From the NCBI GenBank assembly GCA_044433365.1, contig JAWXTR010000089.1, positions 1 through 12,691 on the forward strand: a stretch of DNA of 12,691 nucleotides, written 5' to 3'. Under the pieces are notes generated by a model that saw only the letters and a program-made list of their open reading frames with translations, did not search any database and had not been told where the DNA came from. Origin of the DNA: CAMQVM01 sp044433365 (GTDB lineage Bacteria > Bacteroidota > Bacteroidia > Bacteroidales > Rikenellaceae). The position numbers and the translations under genes were made by a program. Below, piece after piece: positions 1 to 6,848 of this stretch (positions within the stretch are counted from its first letter, which is position 1; each line of letters opens with the position of its first letter).

Positions 1-232
1 TGGGCTTAATGCGGTTTGTCTATAAGTTTAAATATTCATGTGTCACATTACCAAGCTATAAGCCTTAAAATATAGTGCGCTCTATGCGCCTAATCCTAAA
101 TAAAAAATTATAATTTTGATTTTTTTGCCAATAAAGGTTTGAAGGACTTTCTTCCACTTTATGAAAAGCGGGGCGAAGCCCAGAGTGAAAACTCAGCGAT
201 TTCCTTATAAAAACGTTTACTTCTTGAAAATA
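1..232. other. Intergenic region with small hairpins
   Basis: No convincing gene is seen. The stretch is AT-rich and holds short inverted repeats: GCGC-tctat-GCGC near 80-92, an AAAATTATAATTTT palindrome near 105-118 followed by a T-run, GAGT/ACTC around 183-194, and GGGC-GAA-GCCC around 170-181. Read on the minus strand, the last two lie just downstream of the 70-residue gene and could help end its transcript, but neither has a good U-tract. Positions 127-150 carry a copy of a dispersed repeat listed separately. Confidence 0.4.
127..160 (+). repeat. Copy of the AATAAAGG dispersed repeat
   Basis: The core GCCAATAAAGGTTTGAAG (127-144) followed by RACTT matches the reverse complement of 5611-5634 closely, and more loosely the left arm of the same palindrome at 5548-5580 (AATAAAGG, TGAA, ACTTTCTTC, ACTTT in the same order). 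It is a non-coding intergenic repeat seen in three half-units in this window. Its function is unknown. Confidence 0.55.
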
Positions 233-445
233 TTACCCCCGCTTCACCAAAGATGCAACCGAACCACTCCAAGAGCAGCCAAAACAGTAGATACTCTCCG
301 TATCATATCCCTCTAAACTAGTTTCTCTATTTTTGGGAATTATTTCGCCATTTTTGGTTACATAAATTGGTAAAATATCACTGCTACAACAGCTTTTCAG
401 ATAGAAATTTGGTATTTGGCACTTAGGGCATATTGTTTTTCTCAT
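233..445 (-). CDS. Small zinc-ribbon-like protein, function unknown
   Basis: The gene encodes 70 residues. Two cysteine pairs are visible, CPKC (residues 6-9) and CFGC (54-57), with a further CC at 19-20. This spacing suggests a small zinc ribbon or treble-clef-like metal site, which is an inference. No signal peptide or membrane segment is seen, so it is probably cytoplasmic. It starts 6 bases after the stop of the symporter gene on the same strand, so the two are probably co-transcribed and may be translationally coupled. I do not recognise the family. The close spacing, paired cysteines and sensible composition argue that it is real, but no role can be assigned. Confidence 0.65.
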   Translation of the reverse strand: MRKTICPKCQIPNFYLKSCCSSDILPIYVTKNGEIIPKNRETSLEGYDTESIYCFGCSWSGSVASLVKRG

Positions 446-451
446 GATTTT

Positions 452-1630
452 CTAATCTTTATGAAGTGGAGTTTCATTAAATTTATCAATAATCATGGTT
501 AGTGCACCATCACCAACAACATTACATGCAGTACCAAAACTATCTTGCAGAGCAAAGATAGTAAGTAGAAGAGCTGTAGCAGCCTCATCAAAGCCTAAAA
601 TTGAGATTACAATACCCAGCGAAGCTATTACAGTGCCACCAGGTACGCCAGGTGCTCCAATTGCAAAAATCCCTAAAAGCATGATAAACAGAGCCATTGT
701 TGCTGGTGAAGGAAGTGTACCATATAGAATTTGAGAAACTGTCATTACAAAAAATACCTCGGTTAATATCGAGCCACAAAGGTGAATATTCGAAAAAATA
801 GGAATTGCAAAATCTACACTTTTACCACTTAAAACTTTCGATTTATGAGCAGCTTTTAATGATACAGGCAAAGTTGCTGCCGACGACATTGTTCCAACTG
901 CTGTAAAATAGGGTGGTGCGTAATATTTTACAACTTCCCAACCATTTTTTCTTGTAAAAATTGAGGCAAAAGTATAGAGTATCAGAAGCCACACAAAATG
1001 AGCTATAAGCACAAGAGCCATAACATTTATAAAAACAGGGAGCTGATTCGTTACTGCACCCTCATAGCTAAGGATTGCAAAATTAGCGGCAATAAAAATT
1101 GGAAGAATAGGGATAAGTACTCTGTTTATTAGTAGAAGTACCATTTTTTGAAACTCTCCGAGTAGATTTATTACCGTTGTTGAATTGCTCCAAATTGCCG
1201 ATAAACCTATCATAATAGAGAGAGTTAAAGCGGTCATTACCCCCATTACAGGCGGTATATTTAGCTCAAAAATAAGAGGCGGAACTTGGTTTACTGCCTC
1301 AGTAGCAGCCATTATGGATAATTTTGGAATAATACCATAACCTAGAGCCATAGCCATAAATGCTGCTCCTATAGATGAAAGATAGGCAAGCGAAAGCGAT
1401 ATACCTATAAGTTTTGATGCCACTTTACCCATCTTTGCAATTGATGATGAGATAAACGCAAGGATTATAAGTGGAACAAAAAACATTATTAGCTGTCCGA
1501 ATAGATGTTTTACAGTCACCACAACATTCATTACCTCACTATTTGCATAAGGTCCTAAAATAAGCCCTAAAACAACAGCTGCAATTAGCTTGAAAAGTGT
1601 AGAATTAATTATTTTTTTAAACATATCCAT
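452..1630 (-). CDS. Dicarboxylate/amino acid:cation symporter (DAACS/SDF family)
   Basis: This inner-membrane secondary transporter couples uptake of a C4-dicarboxylate or acidic amino acid to Na+ or H+. With the start at 1630 it is 392 residues, close to the usual SDF family length. Family landmarks are visible: the serine-rich re-entrant loop SSAATLPVSL (about 249-258), SNIHLCG at the TM7 position of the usual NMDGT motif (280-286), the second hairpin PGVPGG (327-332) and the TM8 NVVGDGA motif (370-376). The NMDGT and NMxGD replacements mean the substrate cannot be read from the sequence. The open frame extends to 1666, but a consensus promoter (-7 at 1641-1648) lies over that extension, so MDMFKK at 1630, or the Met at 1624, is the better start. 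The 70-residue gene follows in the same transcript. Confidence 0.85.
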   Translation of the reverse strand: MDMFKKIINSTLFKLIAAVVLGLILGPYANSEVMNVVVTVKHLFGQLIMFFVPLIILAFISSSIAKMGKVASKLIGISLSLAYLSSIGAAFMAMALGYGIIPKLSIMAATEAVNQVPPLIFELNIPPVMGVMTALTLSIMIGLSAIWSNSTTVINLLGEFQKMVLLLINRVLIPILPIFIAANFAILSYEGAVTNQLPVFINVMALVLIAHFVWLLILYTFASIFTRKNGWEVVKYYAPPYFTAVGTMSSAATLPVSLKAAHKSKVLSGKSVDFAIPIFSNIHLCGSILTEVFFVMTVSQILYGTLPSPATMALFIMLLGIFAIGAPGVPGGTVIASLGIVISILGFDEAATALLLTIFALQDSFGTACNVVGDGALTMIIDKFNETPLHKD

Positions 1631-1640
1631 AATTTTACGA

Positions 1641-1672
1641 CAAAAGTAATAAATTGATACAATCATTACAAA
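1641..1672 (-). promoter_or_regulatory. Bacteroidota-type promoter of the symporter gene
   Basis: Read on the minus strand, TTTG (1669-1672) is followed after 20 bases by TACTTTTG (1641-1648), which fits the TTTG / TAnnTTTG -33/-7 consensus. Transcription would begin near 1637, leaving a very short leader before the ATG at 1630 or 1624. This argues against the upstream ATG at 1666. Confidence 0.5.
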
Positions 1673-1690
1673 TATCTAACCATAATAAGC

Positions 1691-1722
1691 TCTGGATTTT
1701 TAGAAATTTTAGAAGTTACCCT
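1691..1722 (+). repeat. Partial copy of a dispersed hairpin element
   Basis: TCTGGATTTT followed by TTTAGAAGTTACCCT closely matches 5672-5703 in the same order and spacing. The upstream stem arm present at 5661-5671 is missing here, so this copy cannot form the full hairpin. Confidence 0.55.
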
Positions 1723-1735
1723 ATATGCTTTTTTG

Positions 1736-1874
1736 GTTTAAGTAGTGTAAAACAATTATTGCCATATTCTTAATAGCACTCTTGGAGCGATATTTTTCAC
1801 TATTAAATCTCAATATAGAACCACTATATTTTCGATTCAATAGCAAAAAATCTCATCTCCAATAGCACTATTAA
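1736..1874 (+). repeat. Long imperfect palindromic repeat, copy 1
   Basis: Positions 1736-1855 are identical over 120 bases to 12572-12691, which ends at the window edge. Within it, 1770-1818 and 1824-1874 are imperfect reverse complements around a 5-base AACCA loop. Matching blocks include TTAATAG, TTGGAG, ATTTTT, CTATT and ATATAG/CTATAT. The roughly 105-base fold resembles a MITE-like or REP-like non-autonomous element, or a structured RNA. No coding potential is seen. The leading 18 bases TAAGTAGTGTAAAACAAT (1739-1756) also occur inverted at 5489-5506, at the 5' end of the sulfatase remnant. Confidence 0.75.
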
Positions 1875-1974
1875 AAATACACCAATAATTATTTTACCCT
1901 ACTTATTATATAAAAAATTATAACTTTACGGCAAATATATTAAAAATCCAAATTTATAACTACCCCTAAAAATT

Positions 1975-4824
1975 ATGAAACAAAAAATTACTTTAAAAAA
2001 ATCATTTTTTGCACTATTTGTTACAGTAATTAGTTGTAGCTCTTGTAGTGCCGATAGTACTCCTGTTCAATCATTTGATGCAGAAGCTACAATTATAAAA
2101 ATTAGAAATGCTACAACATCTAAAGGTGGGTTACTTATAGGTGGTGCTTACGATGGAGATATTGTTGCAATTAATAGTAAGGGTAAAATAGCATGGCATA
2201 CTAAAACAGGCGTAGGAACTATGATTCACGATATTTGGTGTGAAGATATTATTGGTGATAGTGATGCCGAAATTTTAGCAGCTAATGCAAACGGAACTCT
2301 ATATTGTTTAGATAGTAACGGTGAGATTTTATGGGAGTTTTCCGCCTATAATGGAGTTCATCGCACCCCAATGTATGCTGTAACTGTTGTAAAAGATAGC
2401 CAGCATACTCCTTATGTAGTTTGTGGCGACTACTCTGGTAATATCTATTACGTTTCGGGCAAAGGAAAGGAAGTCAAAACTATTCATAGTTCAAAATATT
2501 CAAATATTATGCCTTGGGGCGAAATAAACGACCGTCCAGCCGACAAAGTACATAATGCCAACTTTTTACGTCCACTACCTCTGCAAGATGGCTCTGATTT
2601 ACTAGTTATTCATGGTTCAAATAATCACATGCAAAGCACTGGTATGCTATTCATAATGAAACCACTAGAAGACAAGACCATTTACACAAGCGAAAAATTA
2701 AACACAAACCATCCTTTAGGTGATATGAGGGTGGTAAAAGTGGGCGATAAGTATCAAATTATGTATGGCACATCGACACTTAACAACAATACCATAAATA
2801 TTGTAAGCTTTAGCGATGATACATATACTAAAGCTACAGACCAGAGAATTACAGTAAGTAGAGAGTATCTAGCAGGGGTGTCGTATAGAGTAAACCAAAC
2901 ATTTGTATTACCAAAAAAGGATGTAGGGTTTAACTACACGGTATTAACCTCTAATCAGCTTATATTCTATCCTGAAAAGGGCGGTGAAGTTGCCGAAAAA
3001 ACAGTTGGTACGACCTACTCATTCTTTGATGTTTGCCCACTTGGTGAGGGTAAAATAGCTCTTGCTAGTAGTCAAGATGGCGGTAGTGGTATATATATTG
3101 TAGACACTTGGCAAGAGGGTTGGGAAGATGCTTTCAAGGCTTTAGAGCCTGTTGGAAAGATTGCAGCCATCAAAAAATCATTTGCTATAGTCGAGCAAAA
3201 CCTTCAAAACTTTAAAAAGCCTCAATGGCAAAGAGAGCCTGTACAGGTAGTTGGATGTGAAGGAATAGGGCTTCCTCGAACTGATAAATTTAGTAACGAT
3301 GCAGCTTTAGAGCTTCTTGCAAGCCCTTGGTGTAGGGGCAAACTTCAAGATCCATCTTGGAGATTACCACTTTATAAAGACAACAGATTTTTAAGTAAAA
3401 GAGATAGTCGAAATAGATATGTTTTGACTTCTGAAGAGTCACGCCAACAATATATATCATCTTATGAAGGCAATCCAGGTATTAGTACATGGGGAGGGCA
3501 TGGAAACGACCCTCTATACTACTCAAAAGAGGTGCTTTTAGATGTTGCAAACTATGGCTACAACAATGGAAAGAAAAAAACTATCTACATTTGGCCAGAA
3601 ATGAACCATCATGATGATGATTTTAAATTTGTATTAGACAATCACATCTTCCCAATTGCTGAACATCTTCGTAAAATAGGTGGAAAAGTTGGATTGAGAG
3701 CTAAGGATGTATTTTTTCAAGGTCCAATATATACTCCAGTGTGGGAGAGAGTTTTATCGGGTGAATTTGCCGACGTTATGATTCCTATGATGGAGGAGAC
3801 TACCGACAAGACACAAGATTTAAGCTTAATGTCCCGTATGGGGCTATGGTTATCGGGTAGCGTGGATGGCTGGGGTGTACGCTGTTCGAGAGACGATTCT
3901 AGTTTCGACCGTTCACGTCAATTTTCATCTCAGAAGCTATCTAATCATTTTCTTAGAAAGACAATCTACTCTCTTGCATGTGGTGCAAAATATATGCACA
4001 ACGCATATATGAACCCTTACCACGAATCACTATATTTGGAAATGTTAGATAAAGAGGCACTATTTGTTCCTAAACGTGATGAGATAGTTAGCATCAATCC
4101 TGTACATATTAGTATGTACTCGCCTAGTGACGAGTTTATTTATGAAGCTGAAAATAATAAGTGGACGAGCTATTTTGATAAAGAGAAAGAGGAGCAAAAT
4201 CCTAAAGTATTTAGCCACATGAATGGCTCGTGGCCTGGCGGTGCTCTTACACCTTGGGACTATTCAACGTTTGCTTCTGGAATTGTAGATCGTCGTCAGA
4301 ATGCACTCCCTCCTTACCCTCATGGTATGGTGTTGTTTACTCCTGTTCAAGAGGGTCCATTTGCCGATATAGATGCTCCTCGAGGGAAGATGGTCGACAA
4401 ACTACACCCAATATATAAAAATATCTTGAAAGAGTATATCACCGATGGTGTAGACTATATATCAGAGGATGGCAAACAACGTTTTAAAGCAGATAAATTC
4501 TACACACAAGTAAAAAAGGATATTGAGCAGGGTGCTAAAAAATTACCAGTAGTTGTCGAATCTCTCGAGGGTGGTGGTAAAGCAGCATGGGTTGTAGCTC
4601 AAGTAGACCCAACCCACCTACGACTTACCCTTGTAGATGGCGGATTTTTAAATCCATCTGACTCAAAGGTAAAAGTTCATTTCAATACTATAAAACCTAT
4701 AGCAGTAAGAGATATTTTAGATGGCAATACATTTGATTATAATGGTTCAAATAGCGTTGAGATAGATATTGCGTGTGGTATGTTTAGATTTATTGATATT
4801 GAGCTTTCTTCTCCTTTAAATTAA
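1975..4824 (+). CDS. Large beta-propeller lipoprotein, candidate lambda-carrageenase-like (GH150) enzyme
   Basis: The protein has 949 residues. The N-terminus is a lipoprotein signal with lipobox VIS-C21, so it is probably anchored in the outer membrane or periplasm. Residues about 55-160 contain PQQ-like beta-propeller blades, such as GAYDGDIVAINSKGKIAW and NGTLYCLDSNGEILW. The C-terminal half is catalytic-looking, with conserved-type segments WGGHGNDP (about 506) and WPEMNHHDDD (about 540), then GLRAKD (about 573) and many aromatic and acidic residues. From memory, the Pseudoalteromonas lambda-carrageenase (GH150) is about 105 kDa with a predicted N-terminal beta-propeller. Length and layout agree, but I cannot align them, so the name is tentative. 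The nearby sulfatase remnant supports a sulfated-glycan context. No SusC/SusD pair lies in the window. A dispersed terminator begins at the stop codon. Confidence 0.5.
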   Translation: MKQKITLKKSFFALFVTVISCSSCSADSTPVQSFDAEATIIKIRNATTSKGGLLIGGAYDGDIVAINSKGKIAWHTKTGVGTMIHDIWCEDIIGDSDAEILAANANGTLYCLDSNGEILWEFSAYNGVHRTPMYAVTVVKDSQHTPYVVCGDYSGNIYYVSGKGKEVKTIHSSKYSNIMPWGEINDRPADKVHNANFLRPLPLQDGSDLLVIHGSNNHMQSTGMLFIMKPLEDKTIYTSEKLNTNHPLGDMRVVKVGDKYQIMYGTSTLNNNTINIVSFSDDTYTKATDQRITVSREYLAGVSYRVNQTFVLPKKDVGFNYTVLTSNQLIFYPEKGGEVAEKTVGTTYSFFDVCPLGEGKIALASSQDGGSGIYIVDTWQEGWEDAFKALEPVGKIAAIKKSFAIVEQNLQNFKKPQWQREPVQVVGCEGIGLPRTDKFSNDAALELLASPWCRGKLQDPSWRLPLYKDNRFLSKRDSRNRYVLTSEESRQQYISSYEGNPGISTWGGHGNDPLYYSKEVLLDVANYGYNNGKKKTIYIWPEMNHHDDDFKFVLDNHIFPIAEHLRKIGGKVGLRAKDVFFQGPIYTPVWERVLSGEFADVMIPMMEETTDKTQDLSLMSRMGLWLSGSVDGWGVRCSRDDSSFDRSRQFSSQKLSNHFLRKTIYSLACGAKYMHNAYMNPYHESLYLEMLDKEALFVPKRDEIVSINPVHISMYSPSDEFIYEAENNKWTSYFDKEKEEQNPKVFSHMNGSWPGGALTPWDYSTFASGIVDRRQNALPPYPHGMVLFTPVQEGPFADIDAPRGKMVDKLHPIYKNILKEYITDGVDYISEDGKQRFKADKFYTQVKKDIEQGAKKLPVVVESLEGGGKAAWVVAQVDPTHLRLTLVDGGFLNPSDSKVKVHFNTIKPIAVRDILDGNTFDYNGSNSVEIDIACGMFRFIDIELSSPLN

Positions 4825-4825
4825 T

Positions 4826-4924
4826 GAGGGTGATCCAAAAATACACAATTTTACACAAACAACCCTTATCACATAGCTTGTGGCAAGGGTTGTTTGTATA
4901 TTTTAAAGGCTTTGGGGTTGTCCT
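4826..4924 (+). terminator. Palindromic terminator element, copy 1
   Basis: The core stem ACAAACAACCCTT (4855-4867) pairs with AAGGGTTGTTTGT (4885-4897), with an inner CACA/TGTG stem. Flanking GGGTGATCCAAAA and TTTGGGGTTGTCC extend the pairing imperfectly. It starts one base after the stop codon of the 949-residue gene and a close relative lies after arsP (9871-9968), so it is a dispersed terminator. It could serve both strands. Confidence 0.75.
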
Positions 4925-4942
4925 TAACTTAGCAAGTTTTTT

Positions 4943-5120
4943 AGGCACGTAATTGCCTGTAAATTAAATTTATATGGTTTTGCGAACCACTCTCACAATT
5001 TTTGGAAAAAATTGTGCGCTCATTGTCTCGAAGAGCAATGAAGGCGTGTTTTTGTTCACTTTTTTCTAAAAAGTGTTAAATATAGTTTTTTTGATTACCT
5101 CCATTTTTGCACAAAAGTGC
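4943..5120. repeat. Cluster of five or six short hairpins between genes
   Basis: Consecutive perfect or near-perfect inverted repeats are visible: AGGCA/TGCCT (4943-4958), TGGTT/AACCA (4975-4989), CACAATTTTT/AAAAATTGTG (4994-5016), TCATTG-t-CTC/GAG-CAATGA (5020-5041), CACTTTTT/AAAAAGTG (5057-5075) and GCAC/GTGC (5109-5120). No believable gene lies here. The last hairpin coincides with the point where sulfatase similarity stops. It may be a REP-like repeat cluster, or a sequence that replaced the rest of the sulfatase gene. Confidence 0.5.
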
Positions 5121-5498
5121 ATAACCATTATCTTGAAGAAGCTCTGCAATTGTAATCTCACTATCTTGAAGATGCAAATCGAACGAACCCTCATCGGTCT
5201 CTACACCTTTGTTTCCTCTTATATATCCATGTCCCGTGTCCTTACCTGTAAGTAGAGCACAGCGAGAGGGTGCACTGACAGTTGAGCCACTGTAGTGGTT
5301 TGTAAAGGTTATTCCGCTCTTGGCTAAGTTGTCGATATTTGGTGTAGGTATCAACTTATGACCATATACGCCCACATCGCCAATTCCCATATCATTGGCA
5401 AGAATAAATATGATATTTGGGCGGTTATCTTGAGCATAACTATTTACTGCAAGAGGTAGAAATATTAAATATGATATTATTTTTGATGATTGTTTTAC
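5118..5498 (-). pseudogene. Sulfatase (S1 family, serine-type) N-terminal remnant
   Basis: The translated frame reads a signal peptide (KQSSKIISYLIFLPLAVNSY then AQD), the sulfatase opening RPNIIFILAND, the TPNIDNLAKSGITFTNHY block and the active-site motif SAPSR, then ends at AELLQDNGYA. An intact S1 sulfatase has roughly 450-550 residues, so about three quarters is missing. SAPSR is the serine form of S/C-x-P-S-R, which an anSME-type enzyme would convert to formylglycine. The usual Asp-Asp metal pair is Asn-Asp. There is no in-frame ATG, GTG or TTG at the 5' end, where a GTA codon lies in an 18-base piece of a dispersed repeat (5489-5506). The 3' end joins a hairpin cluster. It is almost certainly non-functional. 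An internal ATG at 5390 would give 104 residues lacking the first metal site. Confidence 0.85.
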
Positions 5499-5544
5499 AC
5501 TACTTATAAATGATTATTTTGAAGTTTCGTTTATTATATATTTA

Positions 5545-5640
5545 TGCGAATAAAGGGCATGAAAAACTTTCTTCACTTTCGTTCACGACTTCGCTCGCAA
5601 AAAATGGAGGGAAGTTCTTCAAACCTTTATTGGCGTATTC
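5545..5640. repeat. Inverted pair of AATAAAGG repeats
   Basis: The left arm (about 5548-5575, AATAAAGGGCATGAAAAAC then TTTCTTC) is an imperfect reverse complement of the right arm (about 5605-5634, GGAGGGAAGTTCTTC then AAACCTTTATTGGC). Between them lies CTTTCGTTCACGACTTCGC. The right arm matches 127-150 on the opposite strand. Transcribed, it would form a long interrupted hairpin in the spacer between the sulfatase remnant and the 186-residue gene. Confidence 0.5.
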
Positions 5641-5660
5641 AGCTCAAAAAAGCAAAAAAT

Positions 5661-5704
5661 GAGTTCTAAATTCTGGATTTTGAGAGAATTTAGAAGTTAC
5701 CCTA
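5661..5704 (-). repeat. Hairpin element directly after a stop codon, copy 1
   Basis: Eleven bases, TTCTAAATTCT (5664-5674), pair perfectly with AGAATTTAGAA (5685-5695) around a 10-base loop. The element overlaps the stop of the minus-strand gene at 5702-5704. A reverse-complement copy sits in the same relation to the arsE-like gene (7073-7115), sharing a 23-base exact block. It may stabilise or end transcripts, although no strong U-tract follows. Confidence 0.6.
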
Positions 5705-6262
5705 ACTTTCTCGTTGATAATATATTACAATACGCTTTATTTCTGATGGTTTAATGTCGTAAAATTCAAATTCGAATACTTCAAAACCGCCAAAGTCGCT
5801 ATCAATTATAGCTTTATCTTTCTTGCATAATATATCGTTATCTTTATCATATAAAACGATATTTATTGTAAGATAATCTTTTATTTTTTTCCCTTTTATA
5901 GCAATAAATTCCATAAAAAATGATAACCGATAGCCCATATCACGGAATGTGTAGCTTTTAAGCTCAACTCTATACTTTGCAGCTGGTCTATTATTATATA
6001 TTTCAACCAGCTCTTTTAGCTCTTTTATTTTTTGTTTTGACATGTAATATTTGTTCCCATTTTCTTTAGATGTTGTAAAAGTTAGGGGTAAATCAAGTGT
6101 TATCTGTTGCTGCTGATTGTTGTATACATCTTGAAATGGTTGCTGATATACCTCTTCAACTTCCTCCTCCTCTTCATACTCATCTTCAAAATATTCGGCT
6201 AGCTCTCCTGTATGCATGTAGTAGTTATAGTCATCCATAAATGACTCGTAGTGATCATCCAT
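5702..6262 (-). CDS. Acidic protein with a beta-rich C-terminal domain, function unknown
   Basis: The gene encodes 186 residues beginning MDDHYESF. The frame stays open upstream to 6622, but that part runs through the arsR gene on the other strand and has an unlikely composition, so the start at 6262 is chosen. Residues 1-50 are strongly acidic with a Glu-rich tract (EDEYEEEEEVEEV) and then a QQQQ run. The rest, from about residue 54, alternates hydrophobic and charged residues (RLSFFMEFIAI, YLTINIVLYDKDND, FEVFEFEFYDI, RIVIYY) and looks like one beta-sandwich domain. No signal peptide or membrane segment is visible, so it is probably cytoplasmic. It is divergent from arsR and shares the spacer holding the ArsR-type palindrome. 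I do not recognise the family, and a clear promoter for it was not found. Confidence 0.7.
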   Translation of the reverse strand: MDDHYESFMDDYNYYMHTGELAEYFEDEYEEEEEVEEVYQQPFQDVYNNQQQQITLDLPLTFTTSKENGNKYYMSKQKIKELKELVEIYNNRPAAKYRVELKSYTFRDMGYRLSFFMEFIAIKGKKIKDYLTINIVLYDKDNDILCKKDKAIIDSDFGGFEVFEFEFYDIKPSEIKRIVIYYQRES

Positions 6263-6330
6263 AATTATTAATTTTATTTTCAAAAAGTAAAGGTAACGAT
6301 AATTATCTATTTTACAAACTAAATAATTTT

Positions 6331-6366
6331 TTTGTATTTTAAAATTTTGTTCGTATATTTGCGAAC
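6331..6366 (+). promoter_or_regulatory. arsR promoter with embedded palindromic operator
   Basis: TTTG (6331-6334) and TATATTTG (6354-6361) are 19 bases apart and match the Bacteroidota -33/-7 consensus. The -7 element is exactly enclosed by the palindrome GTTCG-N8-CGAAC (6349-6366). A repressor bound here would block the -7 region. The same arrangement recurs before the arsE-like gene, so ArsR binding is the natural inference. The leader to the arsR ATG would be about 88 bases. Confidence 0.7.
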
Positions 6367-6454
6367 ATAAATAAGAAATATGAAAACTATAAAAGTCAGA
6401 TTTTAGAAGTTTCCTATAGTACATTGCAATTTTAATATCTACAGAAGTTACCTT

Positions 6455-6778
6455 ATGAATAAAGAGTACAAAAATAACGAAGAACAGATAGCAAGGTATA
6501 TGAAAGCTTTGGCACATCCTGCAAGAGTGGCGATTGTACGCTTTTTGGCAGATCAAAAATGTTGCTATTTTGGTGATATTCACGAGGTATTGCCGATAGC
6601 TAAAGCTACAGTATCTCAACATCTTACGGAGCTTAAAAATGCAGGACTTATTCAGGGTGAAATTATAGCACCTAAGGTGAAGTATTGTATCAATAAGGCG
6701 GCATGGAAAGAGGCTAAAGAGCTAATTAATGCACTTATGGAATCGGTTGATAACGAAAAAAAAAATTGCAATAAATAG
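6455..6778 (+). CDS. arsR: ArsR-family arsenic-responsive repressor
   Basis: This 107-residue winged-helix repressor probably binds operator DNA as a dimer and releases it on binding trivalent arsenic or antimony. The HPARVAIVRFL helix is at about 21-31. The recognition helix region AKATVSQHLTELKNAGLI is at about 49-66, typical of ArsR/SmtB proteins. The classical ELCVCDL site is replaced by CCYFGDI, with cysteines at 36, 37, 78 and 105. A site built from 36/37 plus 78 is plausible but inferred. It is the first gene of the ars operon. The start is immediately preceded by GAAGTTACCTT, a short motif repeated in other spacers. There is 70 bases to the next gene, with a weak hairpin and T-run at about 6765-6791 and a second operator-like palindrome. 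Confidence 0.92.
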   Translation: MNKEYKNNEEQIARYMKALAHPARVAIVRFLADQKCCYFGDIHEVLPIAKATVSQHLTELKNAGLIQGEIIAPKVKYCINKAAWKEAKELINALMESVDNEKKNCNK

Positions 6779-6788
6779 AGGCATTTTT

Positions 6789-6818
6789 TTTGTAAAATAT
6801 ATTCGTAGTTTTGCGAAC
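6789..6818 (+). promoter_or_regulatory. Second operator-like palindrome over a -7 element, before arsE
   Basis: TTCG (6802-6805), TAGTTTTG (6806-6813) and CGAA (6814-6817) reproduce the arsR operator layout, differing only inside the N positions of TAnnTTTG. The wider GTAGTT/AACTAC arms also pair. TTTG at 6789-6792 is only 13 bases upstream, so a full promoter is uncertain. It may be an internal promoter or only a repressor site. Confidence 0.55.
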
Positions 6819-6848
6819 TACCAATAATAATTATTAAACAGAGAAAAA

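Noticed and set aside
1631..1666. Upstream ATG for the symporter
   Set aside because: A consensus promoter -7 element lies inside it, so it is probably not transcribed.
5073..5255. Plus-strand 60-residue open frame
   Set aside because: It lies antisense to the sulfatase remnant and shows no protein-like pattern.
6263..6622. N-terminal extension of the 186-residue gene, giving 306 residues
   Set aside because: It runs antisense through arsR, is rich in Cys, Tyr and Ser with no domain pattern, and the downstream ATG at 6262 starts the plausible protein.
6765..6791. Rho-independent terminator between arsR and arsE
   Set aside because: The stem is almost all A:T pairs with a 3-bp G/C-containing tip; too weak to call, although partial attenuation is possible.
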